DNA of 64,000 bases from an uncultured Erythrobacter sp. (GCA_947495695.1 CANLZP010000001.1:269069-333068), one strand, 5' to 3'; shown: positions 33,562-44,032, numbered from the stretch's first letter. The notes: generated from the sequence alone by a model not told the origin. Numbers and translations: made by a program.

Positions 33562-34656
33562 TCACCCTTCATCCAGCCCGGGTACTCTACCCGGCTGCCA
33601 GACTTTGCCGGCAAACCGGATCGGGGGGGCGATATGCTTACCGCCATTACCAGATTCGACCAACAGGCGACGCTCGGCGATATGCGGCTGGTCCAGCGCC
33701 TCGCGGAAATCGAGCACGGGCGAAAAGGCGACATCCTTGTCGGCAAACCAGCTGACCCAATCGTCGCGGGTCTTCGCGGCGAAGGTCTCGCTCAGGAAGG
33801 TGATGAGCTCACCCTGTTCGCCCGCATCACGCTCTGCATGGGCCACCAAATCCTCTCGCCCCAGCGCAGTTAGTAAATTGCGCGCAAACTTGATCTCGCG
33901 ACCACCTAGAGCAACATGCTTGCCGTCGAACGTCTTGTAGACCTGGTAAAAACCCGCCCCGCCCAGCGAGCGCTGGCGCGAAGAGACGGGGCTGTTCCCG
34001 CCCGCAATCGCGCTGCCCGCAGTATGGACGCACCACGGCAGCAGGCTGTCGAACATTGCACAGTCGATATAGGCACCCTCACCTGTGCGGTCGCGCGCGA
34101 CTAGCGCCATCAGCGTGGCCGACAGAGCGGTAAGACCTGCCGCCATGTCTGCACTGGGCGCGCCGGGGACGACCGGCATTCCGTCCGGCCCGTCATTGAC
34201 CGAGAGGAAACCCGCCATGGCTTGCACAGCCATGTCATGCGCAGGGTGATGCGCCAACTCGCCTTCCTGTCCGAAGGCCGAAATCGAGCAGTAGACAATG
34301 TCAGGCTTGATCGCCTTGACTGCTTCATAGTCAAACCCAAGCCGCTTCATCGCGCCAGGCCGGAAGCCTTCGACGAAAACATCTGCACCTTCGATCAACG
34401 CAGTCAGCGCGGAGCGGCCATCGTCGCTCTTGAGGTCAAGCGCCACGCTTTCTTTGCCGCGGTTGAGATTGGCGAACCACACTGAATGCTGCGCCCCGTC
34501 ATAAGAGTCGAATGGGGCCTGCTCGCGCGCCGGATCGCCCGCCGGAGCCTCCACCTTGATCACCCGCGCACCCTGATCGGCCATCATGACCGTCATCATC
34601 GGGCCGGGAAGGAAGACCGATAAATCGACGACTGTTATGCCTGAAAGCTTATCCAT
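33562..34656 (-). CDS. Class III CoA-transferase (CaiB/BaiF)
   Basis: A 364-residue protein. LSGITVVDLSVFLPGPMMTVMMADQGARVIKVE at the start, ADVFVEGFRPGAMKRLGF, and the PAHDMAVQAMAGFLS segment carrying the likely catalytic Asp are all family hallmarks. Length is normal. It is the second CaiB/BaiF gene of the window and sits nine bases from a truncated third. The GntR gene is convergent with a gap of five bases. The substrate is not readable. Confidence 0.88.
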   Translation of the reverse strand: MDKLSGITVVDLSVFLPGPMMTVMMADQGARVIKVEAPAGDPAREQAPFDSYDGAQHSVWFANLNRGKESVALDLKSDDGRSALTALIEGADVFVEGFRPGAMKRLGFDYEAVKAIKPDIVYCSISAFGQEGELAHHPAHDMAVQAMAGFLSVNDGPDGMPVVPGAPSADMAAGLTALSATLMALVARDRTGEGAYIDCAMFDSLLPWCVHTAGSAIAGGNSPVSSRQRSLGGAGFYQVYKTFDGKHVALGGREIKFARNLLTALGREDLVAHAERDAGEQGELITFLSETFAAKTRDDWVSWFADKDVAFSPVLDFREALDQPHIAERRLLVESGNGGKHIAPPIRFAGKVWQPGRVPGLDEG

Positions 34657-34664
34657 GGATATGC

Positions 34665-35135
34665 TTATACCACTACGGCGGAGCGCATGTCTGCAATCTC
34701 GCCTTCGTCATAACCCAATTCATCCAGAAGATCGTCTACATCCTCGCCCAACAAAGGCGCAGCGCGGTTGGGTAGGCGCTGCCCGTCGAGCTTGAGCGGG
34801 CTGGCGAGAATTTGCGTGTCAGCCAGATTGGGATAGTCAATGCTCTGCCGGATGCCGATGGTTTCGAGCCATGGATTGTCGAGCGCATCGCCCAATTCAT
34901 AAACCGGGGCGACTGGCACGCCGCCGGCCAGCAGGGCTTGCCAATACGCCATCGGTACTTGCGAGAAATGCGCATCGAGCACTTCGGTCGGCGCGGAAAG
35001 AGCATCGTAGCCGTCATCGATCAATTGCTTCAGCCGGTTTTCGGAAATATTGTCATCCGCCTGCGCGAAAGCCGTGACCGGGATTGGGGCTACCAATGCC
35101 ACTGCGGCAAAATATTCAAACCGTTTGGGCCACAT
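34665..35135 (-). pseudogene. Chimeric ORF: signal peptide joined to the C-terminal tail of a CoA-transferase
   Basis: The ORF (156 residues from ATG 35135; SD GGAG six bases upstream) begins with a signal-peptide-like segment (FAAVALVAPIPVTAFAQADD), as found at the start of TonB-type receptors. From about residue 60, WQALLAGGVPVAPVYEL onward, it matches the end of class III CoA-transferases, ending in LGYDEGEIADMRSAVVV, the family's terminal helix. No catalytic part of the transferase is present. It is either a decayed gene fused to a foreign leader or a small exported product. Enzyme function is very unlikely. Confidence 0.55.
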
Positions 35136-35387
35136 CCTAAACTCCAATTCACTACTTGTCCGGACAATTTATCTTAGCCACGTAGCTGGCCTTCCAGACC
35201 AAATCTGTCAACTGAGGAGGTGTCGTGCTGCCAAAGCAAATTGGCCGAGGGACTGGGGCGATGGTAGTCGGGCAGGACGAATGAGATCGATAATCCGTTC
35301 CGTTATTTCAACTTATAGCCGTAGGTCACTCGACTTTTGATAGAACTGCTTCGTCCCTATGTTTGCCGCTTTCATCAAGCGACAGCG

Positions 35388-35832
35388 GCTTGGGTCATTG
35401 GTATTGGCACCTCGATGAGTTGTTTGTGAAGATCAATGGTGAAACACACTACCTTGTGGCATATTGTTGATCACGACGGCGAGGTCCTCGACAGCCAGAG
35501 CACATCACGCTCAGGTTGAGGCGATCGTGGCCGACGTCCTCAAATCCTATCCTTCGGCAATTCACGAACTTGGTGGTGAAGTACGTCCCGAGATTGGCAG
35601 GCAGACGGACAATCGGGCTGTGAATTCACACTCACCGTTCCGACGAAGTGCGCTCGTCATGATCAAGTTTCGGCAGATAAAGGCGCTTCAGAAATTCGCC
35701 TGCGTCCACGCCAAGGCACGCGATCACTTCGCGGCCCTTCTGGTCAGCTTAGACCGCCACCTCATCGACCCCTTGACTTACAAGGCCGATCGCTCAGCAG
35801 GTTTGGCTGAGTGGCAAAATTTTATGGCTCGA
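35388..35832 (+). mobile_element. Degraded IS6-family transposase remnant
   Basis: In broken frames the strand reads HWYWHLDELFVKINGETHYL, then VDHDGEVLD, and later TDNRAVNSHSPFRR and QIKALQKFACVHAKARDHF. These are the DDE-transposase landmarks of the IS6 family (HLDEMFVKINGE, NNRAENSHQPFRRRE, LQKFASVHA). Stops and frameshifts separate them and the 5' end is missing, so it is inactive. The ORF track shows only its 3' part (35464-35916). I see no clear terminal inverted repeats. It lies in the gap between the CoA-transferase remnant and copA. Confidence 0.7.
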
Positions 35833-35991
35833 GGCAATGTGAGGAGAGGGGAGCATTCTGCCAAGTTGAAACGAGTTAGCATTAGGCTGACAGCAACTAG
35901 CTGGTGGCCGAGTTGAAAATTGCCCCAAAATATATGCCCAACCCCTGCATCTCGATTTCTTCAGAATGCTCGCAGCAGGAAAGGCTCCGGG

Positions 35992-38211
35992 CTAGATTTT
36001 CTCATTCCGCAATCTCAGCGAATTCATCACAACAGATATCGACGAAGCGCTCATCGCAAAGGCTGCAAACATGGGGCTGATCAGCATGCCAAAGAAGGGG
36101 TACAGCGCTCCGGCCGCGATCGGTACGCCCACGCCATTGTAGACGAGCGCGAAGAAGAGATTCTGGCGGATGTTCCGCATAGTAGCGCGCGCCAGCCGAC
36201 GCGCACGCACGATCCCTTCGAGATTGCCCTCGACGAGAGTGATTCCCGCACTTTCGATGGCCACGTCGGCACCTGTACCCATAGCGATACCGACATCGGC
36301 CTGGGCCAGCGCGGGAGCGTCGTTGATACCATCCCCCGCCATCGCGACCTTGCAGCCCGACTGTTGGAGTTCGCGAATAATCCTTGCCTTGTCCTCGGGA
36401 AGAACGTCGGCGCGAATCTCATCGATCCCCAGCTCTGCCGCAACAGCCCTCGCGGTGCGTTCATTGTCGCCGGTCGCCATGATGATGCGAAAGCCAAGCC
36501 GGTGTAGTTCGTCGAGCGCGGCGGGCGTGGTCGCCTTAACCGGATCAACCACGCTGACGAAACCTGCGACTCCACCATCGACCACCACGAACATCACAGT
36601 CTCACCTTGGCCGCGGCGGGCATCGGCGTTTTCTGCAAGCTCGCGCGCATCCAGGCCAAGATCTTCGACTAGCCTCAAATTCCCCAGCGCGACAACACTC
36701 GCATCAACAATGCCTTTCACACCCTTTCCGGTGACAGCCTCAAAACCATCGGTCTTGCCCGGTTGGATGCCGCGCTGCTGCGCACCTTCGACGATGGCTT
36801 GGGCAAGAGGATGTTCCGAGCCGCGCTCGAGTGTGGCGGCAATACGCAGGATATCCATCTCGGCAAAGCCCTCCTCCGGGCTCACCGCGATCAGCTTCGG
36901 CCTGCCCTCGGTCAGCGTACCGGTTTTGTCCACGATAAGCGTATCGACCGTTTCGAACCGTTCAAGGGCTTCGGCGTTCTTGATCAGGACACCCGCCTGA
37001 GCGCCGCGCCCCGTTGCGGTCATCACCGACATCGGCGTCGCCAGCCCGAGTGCGCAGGGACAGGCGATGATCAGCACCGAAACCGCCGCGATCAGCGCAT
37101 AGGACAGCGAAGGTGGGGGTCCCCAGATTGCCCAGGCGACAAGAGCGACCAAAGCGACAAGGATAACTCCAGGGACAAACCATCCAGCTACCGTGTCCGC
37201 ATATTTCTGGATCGGTGCGCGCGAACGCTGGGCTATCGCAACCATTTCCACGATCTGGCTCAACATCGTGTCCGCGCCCACCCTCCGCGCCTCGATGACA
37301 AGCGTTCCAGTGCCGTTGATGGTCGCACCGGTGACGTCCTCGCCTGCACTTTTCTCGACCGGAAGGGGCTCGCCAGTGATCATGCTTTCATCGATCGAGG
37401 AATGTCCTTCGATTACATGGCCGTCCACCGGGACCTTCTCGCCCGGCCGGACACGGACACGGTCGCCGACCAGAACATCTTCGAGCGGGATTTCCTCTTC
37501 GCGGCCATCGCTCCGCAACACCCTTGCGGTTTTGGCCGCAAGGTCGAGCAGCGCTCGGATCGCCTTACCGGTGCCCTCGCGCGCCCGCAATTCCATCACT
37601 TGCCCCAAAAGCACCAGCACGACGATTACAGCCGCCGCCTCGAAATAGACTGGGACTTTCCCATGTGTATCCCTGAACCCGGCGGGAAAGGTCTCGGGCG
37701 CTATTACCGCGACCACGCTGAACAGCCACGCAGCCATCACGCCCATCGCGATCAACGAAAACATGTTGAGGTTCCACGAACGGAAAGAATTCCACCCACG
37801 CTCCATGAACGGCCAGCCGCAATACCATACGACGGGCATCGCCAAGACAAGCTCAACCCATTGCGCAAGGTCGTGTCCCAAAACGTCGCGGATCGCTCCT
37901 AAGCCGAGCATCGGTCCCATGGCGAGCAGCAGCACGGGAACGGTCAGGACTGCGCCGATCCAGAAACGGCGGGCAAAATCGGTCAGTTCGGGATTGGGGC
38001 CCTGTTCGGCGGCGTGGGTAACGGACTGGACTTCAAGCGCCATCCCGCAGATCGGGCAGGACCCCGGCCCGAGCTGGTGCACCTGAGGATGCATCGGGCA
38101 GGTATAGACCGGCCCCGAGCGGTCTGGCGGAATAATGTCGAAGCGTGTCTCATGCGAAGTTTCGGCACCGCCGGGTCTTGGCTTATGGCTGTGGCAACCG
38201 TGATCATTCAT
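35992..38211 (-). CDS. copA: Copper-translocating P-type ATPase with N-terminal metal-binding domain
   Basis: A 739-residue P1B-type ATPase. There is no classical HMA ferredoxin domain; the N-terminus is His-rich and has [22 protein letters not shown] (Cys/His) of the heavy-metal-binding type, near residues 36-57. Eight membrane helices are visible, the sixth with the CPC motif ([14 protein letters not shown]). DKTGTLTEG (phosphorylated Asp), SEHPLA and [14 protein letters not shown] complete the catalytic set. The Cu(I) exporter CopA subtype is most likely. It is followed upstream by a small membrane protein and the slipin/NfeD pair on the same strand. Confidence 0.93.
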   Translation of the reverse strand: MNDHGCHSHKPRPGGAETSHETRFDIIPPDRSGPVYTCPMHPQVHQLGPGSCPICGMALEVQSVTHAAEQGPNPELTDFARRFWIGAVLTVPVLLLAMGPMLGLGAIRDVLGHDLAQWVELVLAMPVVWYCGWPFMERGWNSFRSWNLNMFSLIAMGVMAAWLFSVVAVIAPETFPAGFRDTHGKVPVYFEAAAVIVVLVLLGQVMELRAREGTGKAIRALLDLAAKTARVLRSDGREEEIPLEDVLVGDRVRVRPGEKVPVDGHVIEGHSSIDESMITGEPLPVEKSAGEDVTGATINGTGTLVIEARRVGADTMLSQIVEMVAIAQRSRAPIQKYADTVAGWFVPGVILVALVALVAWAIWGPPPSLSYALIAAVSVLIIACPCALGLATPMSVMTATGRGAQAGVLIKNAEALERFETVDTLIVDKTGTLTEGRPKLIAVSPEEGFAEMDILRIAATLERGSEHPLAQAIVEGAQQRGIQPGKTDGFEAVTGKGVKGIVDASVVALGNLRLVEDLGLDARELAENADARRGQGETVMFVVVDGGVAGFVSVVDPVKATTPAALDELHRLGFRIIMATGDNERTARAVAAELGIDEIRADVLPEDKARIIRELQQSGCKVAMAGDGINDAPALAQADVGIAMGTGADVAIESAGITLVEGNLEGIVRARRLARATMRNIRQNLFFALVYNGVGVPIAAGALYPFFGMLISPMFAAFAMSASSISVVMNSLRLRNEKI

Positions 38212-38237
38212 AATCGATTATTACAACCCTCTCACTG

Positions 38238-38672
38238 TTACTGCGATCGCAGCCCGGCACGATAGACCTTCATGCCCACGATTGTCGCTAACGGGGCTTC
38301 GACAATGCCCCATGCGATCGACGTTGCTGCAATGGCGAAAGTCACGAATCCGCTCGCCCAGACGGAAAGAAGGAACAGTAGGTAGGCGATCGACCAGAAG
38401 GTGTATCCGGTGACGATCGCCGTTTGAAAATCGGTTGCGAACGATGCGCGCATGCTCGCAAACATCCACATGAGCACCACGCCGTATGACAGGGTGAGAA
38501 ACCCGCCAGCGGCAACTTGTGTCGTCCCTGGCACCGCTATCCCGTAGTCCTGACGCAATTCCGCCCATTGATCTGCCAACAGTATCGCATTGAGGACGTA
38601 TTCTCCGACAATGATGATCACACCTGCCACAAGGCCTGCCAACAGGATTCGGACAGGATGTATAGCGAGCAT
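38238..38672 (-). CDS. Small membrane protein, unrecognised (four helices)
   Basis: Start taken at ATG 38672 because the track's 38717 lies inside the slipin gene; the ATG follows the slipin stop (TGACATG). The 144-residue product has four hydrophobic segments starting IRILLAGLVAGVIIIVGEYVL and ending VGMKVYRAGL. I do not recognise the family, although similar small membrane proteins accompany copper ATPases and slipin genes. It is in the same operon as the slipin and lies 26 bases ahead of copA. Role in membrane stress or metal handling is inference. Confidence 0.65.
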   Translation of the reverse strand: MLAIHPVRILLAGLVAGVIIIVGEYVLNAILLADQWAELRQDYGIAVPGTTQVAAGGFLTLSYGVVLMWMFASMRASFATDFQTAIVTGYTFWSIAYLLFLLSVWASGFVTFAIAATSIAWGIVEAPLATIVGMKVYRAGLRSQ

Positions 38673-38673
38673 G

Positions 38674-39480
38674 TCATTTCTCCGGTTTGATCTGGGATTG
38701 GCGCGATCCAGCATCATCGCCCGTCTGCTTCAACCAATCGCCCAACTCCATCGGGAAGGGAAAGATAATCGTCGAGCTGTTCTGCTCGTTCGCGAGAACG
38801 TTGAGTGTCGACAGGTATCGCAATTGCATCGCTTCGGGCGCCTCCGACAGGATGCGCGCGGCATCAAGCAGCTTGGTGGCCGCCTGGTGCTCGCCCTCGG
38901 CGTTGATCACCTTGGCGCGGCGTTCGCGTTCAGCCTCGGCCTGGCGGGCGATCGCACGCACCATCGATTCATCGATATCGACATGTTTGATCTCGACTGT
39001 GGCAACCTTGATGCCCCACGCATCGGTGTTCTTGTCGAGGATCTCTTGCAGGTCTTCGTTGAGCTTGTCGCGCTCGGACAGCATCTCGTCGAGCTCGTGT
39101 TTTCCCAGCACCGAGCGCAAGGTCGTCTGCGCCAATTCGCTCGTGGCAAGCGCAAAGTCCTCGACCTGAATGATCGCACTTTCGGGATCCACGATGCGGA
39201 AATAGACCACCGCATTGACCTTAACGGATACATTGTCCTTCGAGATTACGTCCTGCGTCGGGACATCAAGCACGATGGTCCGCAGATCGGTGCGCACGAT
39301 CTGCTGAACGAAAGGAATCAGGATGATGAGTCCCGGCCCTCGCACGCCAGTGAAGCGGCCCAGAGTGAAGACGACCGCGCGTTCATACTCGCGCAGGATC
39401 TTGATCGCAGCCCACAGGAAGGCGACGACAAGGATCAGCAGTGGAGCGAAAAAGCTATAATCGATGAGTTCCATCCTCAT
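38674..39480 (-). CDS. Slipin/stomatin family protein (SPFH/Band 7)
   Basis: A 268-residue protein with one N-terminal helix ([17 protein letters not shown]), then the Band 7 domain: [38 protein letters not shown], and a coiled-coil [19 protein letters not shown] that supports oligomer formation. The C-terminal LQLRYLSTL-like segment is typical. ATG at 39480 forms ATGA with the NfeD stop. Slipins pair with NfeD proteases in many prokaryotes; the likely job is membrane microdomain or protein-quality control. Confidence 0.92.
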   Translation of the reverse strand: MRMELIDYSFFAPLLILVVAFLWAAIKILREYERAVVFTLGRFTGVRGPGLIILIPFVQQIVRTDLRTIVLDVPTQDVISKDNVSVKVNAVVYFRIVDPESAIIQVEDFALATSELAQTTLRSVLGKHELDEMLSERDKLNEDLQEILDKNTDAWGIKVATVEIKHVDIDESMVRAIARQAEAERERRAKVINAEGEHQAATKLLDAARILSEAPEAMQLRYLSTLNVLANEQNSSTIIFPFPMELGDWLKQTGDDAGSRQSQIKPEK

Positions 39481-40856
39481 TTCCTTTCGGTGTCTTCTTG
39501 CGCCCGGCCAGTGGGCGAAACGGACAGTTCCAGCCCGGTCATACCGTCGATCACGACGCAGTCATCGGGCTTTAGCTGGTTCGGGCCTTTCGCATTCCAG
39601 CGTTCAGAGTGGACGAAGACATGGCCTTCACCGTCTCGCCAATCGAGGACCGTGGCGCTGGCGCCGACGAGTTCTTCGGAACCAGTGACGATGCGGCGCC
39701 TGAAAGAGCGAATACCGACACGCGAGATGAGGATGATAAGCCCAGCACTGAACACACCGAGCGCGGCGATCAGCGATGGATCGACGCGAAAGTCTGGCAC
39801 ATCGGTATCGAACAGCACGGTCGCGCCCAGAATGAAGGAAACGACCCCGCCAATGCCGAGTATGCCGAAAGATGGCGCGAAAGCTTCCGCCACCATCAAC
39901 CCGACACCGAGTACGATCAGCGCTATGCCGACAAAGTCCACAGGCATAACCGCAAGAGCATAAAGGCCGATCAGCAGTGAAATCGCGCCGACCGTCCCCG
40001 GTACCAGCGCCCCTGGATTGAGGAATTCGAAGAACAGTCCGTAAAGCCCGATCATCATCAGGATAAGCGCGATGTTCGGATCGGTGATTGCGGCAAGGAT
40101 TTGGGTGACCCAGTCAGGCTCGATTTCCCTTATGGTCATGCCGACGGTATCGAGTGCGCGGGTCTCGCCGTCGACCGAAAATTCGCGCCCGTCGAGCTGT
40201 CCAATGAGCGAGGCGATAGTAGGCGCGACCACATCGATAACGTCTTGATTAAGAGCGCTTTGCGCTGAGAGGCTTTCCGCGCCGCGGACTGCCTCTTCGG
40301 CCCAATCTGCGTTGCGCCCGCGCATCTCCGCGAGCGAGCGGATATAGGCTGCTGCGTCGTTCACCGCCTTGCGGTCTAGCGTGCTGCCCGGAACCGGTTG
40401 GCCATCGCCGTCTTCCGCACCCTTATTGGGTGTCGGAACGTCGCCAATCTGGACCGGAGTGGCCGCGCCGAGATTGGTGCCCGGCGTCATCGCCGCGAAG
40501 TGGCTGGCATACAAGATGAAGGTCCCCGCGCTCGCCGCCCGTGCGCCGCTGGGGTGGACAAAGGTTGCGATGGGGATCGGCGATGCGAGAATTTCTCGGA
40601 TGATCTCACGCATCGACGTGTCGAGGCCACCCGGCGTGTCGAGTGTGATGATTACCAAGGCTGCCTCAGCCTGCTGCGCCTGTTGGAGTCCGTCGGCGAG
40701 ATAGGCAACGGTAGCCGGCCCGATCGCTCCCTCCACCCGCATTACAATCACTTCATCGGAAGCAGCCCGAGTTGGAAATGCGAAAACGGCGATCACCATT
40801 GCGGCCAGCAAGACGATCCAATGCAGAGCCCTCACAAGGCGCTCCCTATCAGTCAC
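39477..40856 (-). CDS. NfeD family membrane-bound serine protease
   Basis: A 459-residue protein with an N-terminal signal ([13 protein letters not shown]). The ClpP-like protease domain has [17 protein letters not shown] and [16 protein letters not shown], where the Ser of ASAG is the probable nucleophile; [14 protein letters not shown] supplies the Lys partner. Four membrane helices follow (from about 245), then the OB-fold NfeD C-domain ending GMTGLELSV. Full-length NfeD proteins of this kind work with the slipin encoded just downstream; the ATGA overlap supports equal expression. Possibly cleaves slipin-like or membrane substrates. Confidence 0.92.
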   Translation of the reverse strand: MTDRERLVRALHWIVLLAAMVIAVFAFPTRAASDEVIVMRVEGAIGPATVAYLADGLQQAQQAEAALVIITLDTPGGLDTSMREIIREILASPIPIATFVHPSGARAASAGTFILYASHFAAMTPGTNLGAATPVQIGDVPTPNKGAEDGDGQPVPGSTLDRKAVNDAAAYIRSLAEMRGRNADWAEEAVRGAESLSAQSALNQDVIDVVAPTIASLIGQLDGREFSVDGETRALDTVGMTIREIEPDWVTQILAAITDPNIALILMMIGLYGLFFEFLNPGALVPGTVGAISLLIGLYALAVMPVDFVGIALIVLGVGLMVAEAFAPSFGILGIGGVVSFILGATVLFDTDVPDFRVDPSLIAALGVFSAGLIILISRVGIRSFRRRIVTGSEELVGASATVLDWRDGEGHVFVHSERWNAKGPNQLKPDDCVVIDGMTGLELSVSPTGRAQEDTERK

Positions 40857-41406
40857 TTTCGCACTCCTTCTCCTCTATCGAAATCCTGCTGCTTGCGGCA
40901 TTGGACTTGGCTCAAATAGCCGTGGATGGAGAGCTATTGCGACATACTGAGGCGGATGAGCTATACGCAATTTCGCGGATAGGCGTCGTTACGCCGCATG
41001 GGCGACATCGCTACAGTGTTTCGGTCAAGAATGCCCAGAAAGGCGTACGACTGCATCTTCGCTCAACTGCCGGGCAGCGGACTGGTCCTTGGCAATAGCC
41101 ACAAAGTCGGCGCCGCCACGATTGAGTCTGCCCGGCGCGAGCAGGACAATACCCGATGGCCGATCCTGCCGGAACAGCAGGGCGTCGCAGCGTTCGAGCA
41201 ATCGTGGAACCGAGAGCCGCTCGAAATGGAGCTCGTTTGAAGTGTAGTCTGGTCGGGCGAGCATGGTCTATCGGTAGGGCAGATGGCGACGCACTCGCGC
41301 GGATATCGCAAAATGGCCTCGCTTCATCGTGCCTAAAGCCCGCCTCACCTTGCGCAGACAAAAAATTGGACCCATGTCGAAGAAACAGCAAAATCAGGTG
41401 AAACAT
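40857..41406. other. Gap with only a doubtful minus-strand ORF (41025-41264)
   Basis: No convincing gene here. The ORF at 41025-41264 (79 residues, minus) starts directly after a stop codon, lacks a ribosome site and shows no family I know, although its composition (LLERCDALLFRQDRPSG) could be a remnant of a real protein. The gap includes the leader of the L,D-transpeptidase gene (AGGTGA before 41407) and probably the promoter of the minus-strand NfeD operon. Confidence 0.3.
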
Positions 41407-42042
41407 ATGAGTATCGACAGACGCCAATTTATCGGCGCCTCTGTTGTCGCGGCTGCCGGGCTTGTCACGCCGAGCGCGCTCGCGACACAAGCCACGCGCC
41501 ACGAATCCAAAGTACCTGCGGTGCCCAGTCCGGACGGCCCACCGGACATCATTGCACAAGCGCTTTCTGCCCTCGACCGCCATTCGGGACAGATCACCCA
41601 TCGCGACGTTATCGCAGTAGCTGACTACTCGCTCCATTCGAGGGAGCATCGCTTCCATTTGGTCGATGTCGCCGGTGGCCGCATTAGGAAATCCTACCTG
41701 GTTTCCCACGGCAAGGGGTCGGACAGGTCGAACAGTGGCTTGGTGCAGCGCTTCTCGAATCGGCCGGGTTCCAATGCATCTTCGCGCGGCAGTTACATGA
41801 CGGGCGAGACTTATTACGGCAAGCATGGTCGCTCTCGCCGCCTGCACGGACTGGAGCCGGAAAACGACCGTGCATATGATCGGGCGATAGTTATTCATGG
41901 TGCGGGCTATGTCGATAGGGCAATGGCAGAGCGACAAGGCCGGGTCGGTCGCAGTCTTGGTTGCTTTGCCTTCGAAAGACGCGAAATTTATGAAGTGCTT
42001 GACTTACTGGGGTCAGGCCGCCTGCTCTATTCGGCCAAGTGA
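41407..42042 (+). CDS. Murein L,D-transpeptidase catalytic-like protein (YkuD_2 type), Tat-exported
   Basis: The start at 41407 follows AGGTGA by six bases; it gives 211 residues with a Tat-type leader (IDRRQFIGASVV, RR motif). The mature domain carries the YkuD_2 (PF13645) features: LVSHGKGSD, RGSYMTGETYYGKHG, IVIHGAGYV (catalytic-type His) and GRVGRSLGCFAFERR (catalytic-type Cys). These proteins may act on peptidoglycan or bind it; activity not proven. The Tat leader would place it in the periplasm. It lies between the stress genes and the phosphoribosyltransferase, without clear operon mates. Confidence 0.85.
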   Translation: MSIDRRQFIGASVVAAAGLVTPSALATQATRHESKVPAVPSPDGPPDIIAQALSALDRHSGQITHRDVIAVADYSLHSREHRFHLVDVAGGRIRKSYLVSHGKGSDRSNSGLVQRFSNRPGSNASSRGSYMTGETYYGKHGRSRRLHGLEPENDRAYDRAIVIHGAGYVDRAMAERQGRVGRSLGCFAFERREIYEVLDLLGSGRLLYSAK

Positions 42043-42110
42043 CGCCGTTGGAAGGGTCGCTCCCCTCTAAACCTCGCTCATGCCGCATCGAACGAAGCAA
42101 CTGGCGATCG

Positions 42111-42785
42111 CTACTGGCTCACTTGTTTGGCGAAATCTCGGGCCCGCTCGAGATAGTCCAACACTTCCGCATCGTTCGTCTGTCCGAAGTCATTGTAATG
42201 CGCGCCAACCGCATGGAAATGTTTTGGAGCCATGAGGCAAATAATTTCGTCGCACAAAGGTACCAGCTCCGAGAGCGTATCGGGCGGCGCTACAGGAACG
42301 GCGAGCACAATGCTGCGCGGCCCCGCTTTACGGACCGCTTTCAAGGCGACCTTGACAGTGCTGCCAGTGGCAACTCCATCATCTACTAGAACTGCTGTGC
42401 GGTCCCGAAGATCAAGCGGCAAGTCGAGCCCATAGGCTGCGCGGCGACGCCGGATTTTCTCTAACGAAACGGCGATCAGTCGCTTGATGTAACCATCTTC
42501 GGCACCGACTGCAGCAGCCACCTGATAATCGATTACCACTTCGGGATCCTGGCCATCTACGATCGCTCCAATCGCATATTCTGGGCGGCCCTGCGCTCCC
42601 AGCTTCTGCACCATGACGAGATCAAGAGGCGCGCTAAGCTCTTGCGCAACCTCGAAACCAACCGGCACTCCGCCGCGTGGAAGAGCGAGAACAACTGGAT
42701 TCGACAGATCGCGCTGCGCCAGTTCAACTGCGAGGGCGCGCCCAGCAGCCTTTCAGCTGGCAAACGTGAATGAGAATTCGGTCAT
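42111..42785 (-). pseudogene. Phosphoribosyltransferase with premature in-frame TGA
   Basis: The domain LRDRTAVLVDDGVATGST (PRPP-binding loop) and VLALPRGGVPVGFEVA mark a type I phosphoribosyltransferase. The ORF track starts at a GTG (42668), but homology goes further up. ATG 42785 has GGAG six bases ahead and opens MTEFSFTFAS, then TGA (42753-42755), then KAAGRALAVELAQRDL in the same frame. One base (CGA to TGA) would explain it. So it is a recently broken gene, a sequencing error, or one that restarts at GTG 42668 with a clipped N-terminus (185 residues). It belongs with prs and may once have used PRPP for salvage. Confidence 0.75.
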
Positions 42786-42902
42786 ACTGGGCTCCATCGA
42801 ACGTAACGATGCAAGGACCGCCCTCTCTACATCGGCGCAAAATACGTAAGTTCCCGCGCCGTGCCGCTCTGCCGAAGAACACAGTTGAGGGTTCATCGTT
42901 TC

Positions 42903-42966
42903 CATACGGAGCGTTCGATGAACTGGCGGCGCGCGTATCTACCGAGGCCGATCGGGACTCCGTATG
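42903..42966. promoter_or_regulatory. Nine-base inverted repeat between the phosphoribosyltransferase and prs genes
   Basis: CATACGGAG (42903-42911) and CTCCGTATG (42958-42966) are perfect inverted copies 46 bases apart, in the 260-base divergent gap of the two PRPP-related genes. This is the right place for an operator or a shared regulatory element. No transcription factor can be named and chance is possible for a nine-base pair. Confidence 0.3.
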
Positions 42967-43045
42967 TTTCCCAATATGGCCGTAGGGAACGGCTGTATAG
43001 GCAAGTGCATCCAAACGTTGTTAGAGAGTAGAAGCAAGGTGCACC

Positions 43046-44032
43046 GTGCAACAGGATCCGATCATATTCGCTATCGATACCAGCCGGGAATTCGGTCGAA
43101 AGGTATCGCTCGATCTGGGTGTTGCTCTGTCTGAGCATGAAGAACGTGAATTTGAAGGCGGCGAACACAAGGCACGTCCTTTGGTCGAGATCGGTAGGCG
43201 CGATGTCTATGTGATCCAAAGTCTACACGGAGAGCCGGGCGTAAGCGCAAATGACAAACTTATCCGGCTGCTATTCTTCATCGGAGCGCTCAAAGATGCG
43301 GGCGCGGCCAGTGTCACAGCGATTGCGCCATACTTAGCATATAGCCGCAAGGATCGCCGCACAAAGCCGCGCGACCCGGTCAGCTCTCGCTACATTGCTG
43401 CGCTTTTCGAAGCGGTAGGTGCGGACCGGATCGTCACCCTAGAAGTGCACAATATAAGTGCGTTCGAGAATGCATTCCACGCGTGCCGACCTGAGCATAT
43501 CTCATTGGCGGGCTTGTTTACGCGACACCTTTCCCCGGGACTGAGTGCGGGACCGGTTGCAGTTGTCTCGCCCGATGCCGGCGGCAATAAGCGCGCTGAA
43601 CTGCTGCGCCACGAACTGGAAGCTCGGCTTGGTCGCACGGTAGGCAAGGCGATCATGGACAAGCATCGCAGCGAAGGCGTTGTGTCAGGCTATCTGTTTG
43701 CAGGCGAGCTCTCTGGTGCAACAGCGATCATCGTCGACGACCTGATCAGCAGCGGCACGACTATACTGCGCGCTTGCAAGGCGGCGCGCGAAGCTGGAGC
43801 CGAGCGCGTGATCGCACTCGCAACGCATGCCATGTTCGCGCCAGACGCGCCGTTGTTCGGAAAAGGCGCGCCCGACGATATCTTCGTGACCGATACGATT
43901 CCTTTGCCTGACGGGTTGCCGAGCAGTGCTCGCTCGCAGATCCAGATGATCGAAACTTCATCGCTTGTGGCAGATGTCATTTCGCGTCTGCAATCGGGCG
44001 AGCCTGTCAGTGAATTACTGCCCTACGATTAG
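43046..44032 (+). CDS. prs: Ribose-phosphate pyrophosphokinase (PRPP synthetase), accessory copy
   Basis: A 328-residue protein. The first domain has EFEGGEHKARPLVEI and AIAPYLAYSRKDRRTKPRDPVSSR, the second VVSPDAGGNKRAELLRHELE and AIIVDDLISSGTTI, the PRPP-binding loop, all in Prs order. GTG start with AGGTG some nine bases upstream. The R/KPRDPVS flexible loop is present but diverges from housekeeping Prs (shorter N-terminus, EFEGGEHK in place of FSDGE). It is therefore probably a second, stress-island copy linked to the neighbouring phosphoribosyltransferase. Its end overlaps the APH gene end by four bases. Confidence 0.9.
   Translation: MQQDPIIFAIDTSREFGRKVSLDLGVALSEHEEREFEGGEHKARPLVEIGRRDVYVIQSLHGEPGVSANDKLIRLLFFIGALKDAGAASVTAIAPYLAYSRKDRRTKPRDPVSSRYIAALFEAVGADRIVTLEVHNISAFENAFHACRPEHISLAGLFTRHLSPGLSAGPVAVVSPDAGGNKRAELLRHELEARLGRTVGKAIMDKHRSEGVVSGYLFAGELSGATAIIVDDLISSGTTILRACKAAREAGAERVIALATHAMFAPDAPLFGKGAPDDIFVTDTIPLPDGLPSSARSQIQMIETSSLVADVISRLQSGEPVSELLPYD

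Noticed and set aside
36763-37902. 379-residue plus-strand ORF over copA.
   Set aside because: Antisense to copA with all its catalytic motifs; His/Arg/Asp-rich shadow.
38590-39963. 457-residue plus-strand ORF.
   Set aside because: It is antisense to slipin and NfeD genes; composition is low complexity (Ser/Arg/Thr) at the end. A shadow due to GC-rich codon use.
41011-41937. 308-residue minus ORF covering the L,D-transpeptidase gene.
   Set aside because: The plus strand has a clear Tat signal and YkuD_2 motifs; the long minus frame is a shadow.
42724-43014. 96-residue minus ORF upstream of the phosphoribosyltransferase.
   Set aside because: It overlaps the true 5' end of the phosphoribosyltransferase in another frame and has no motif of its own.
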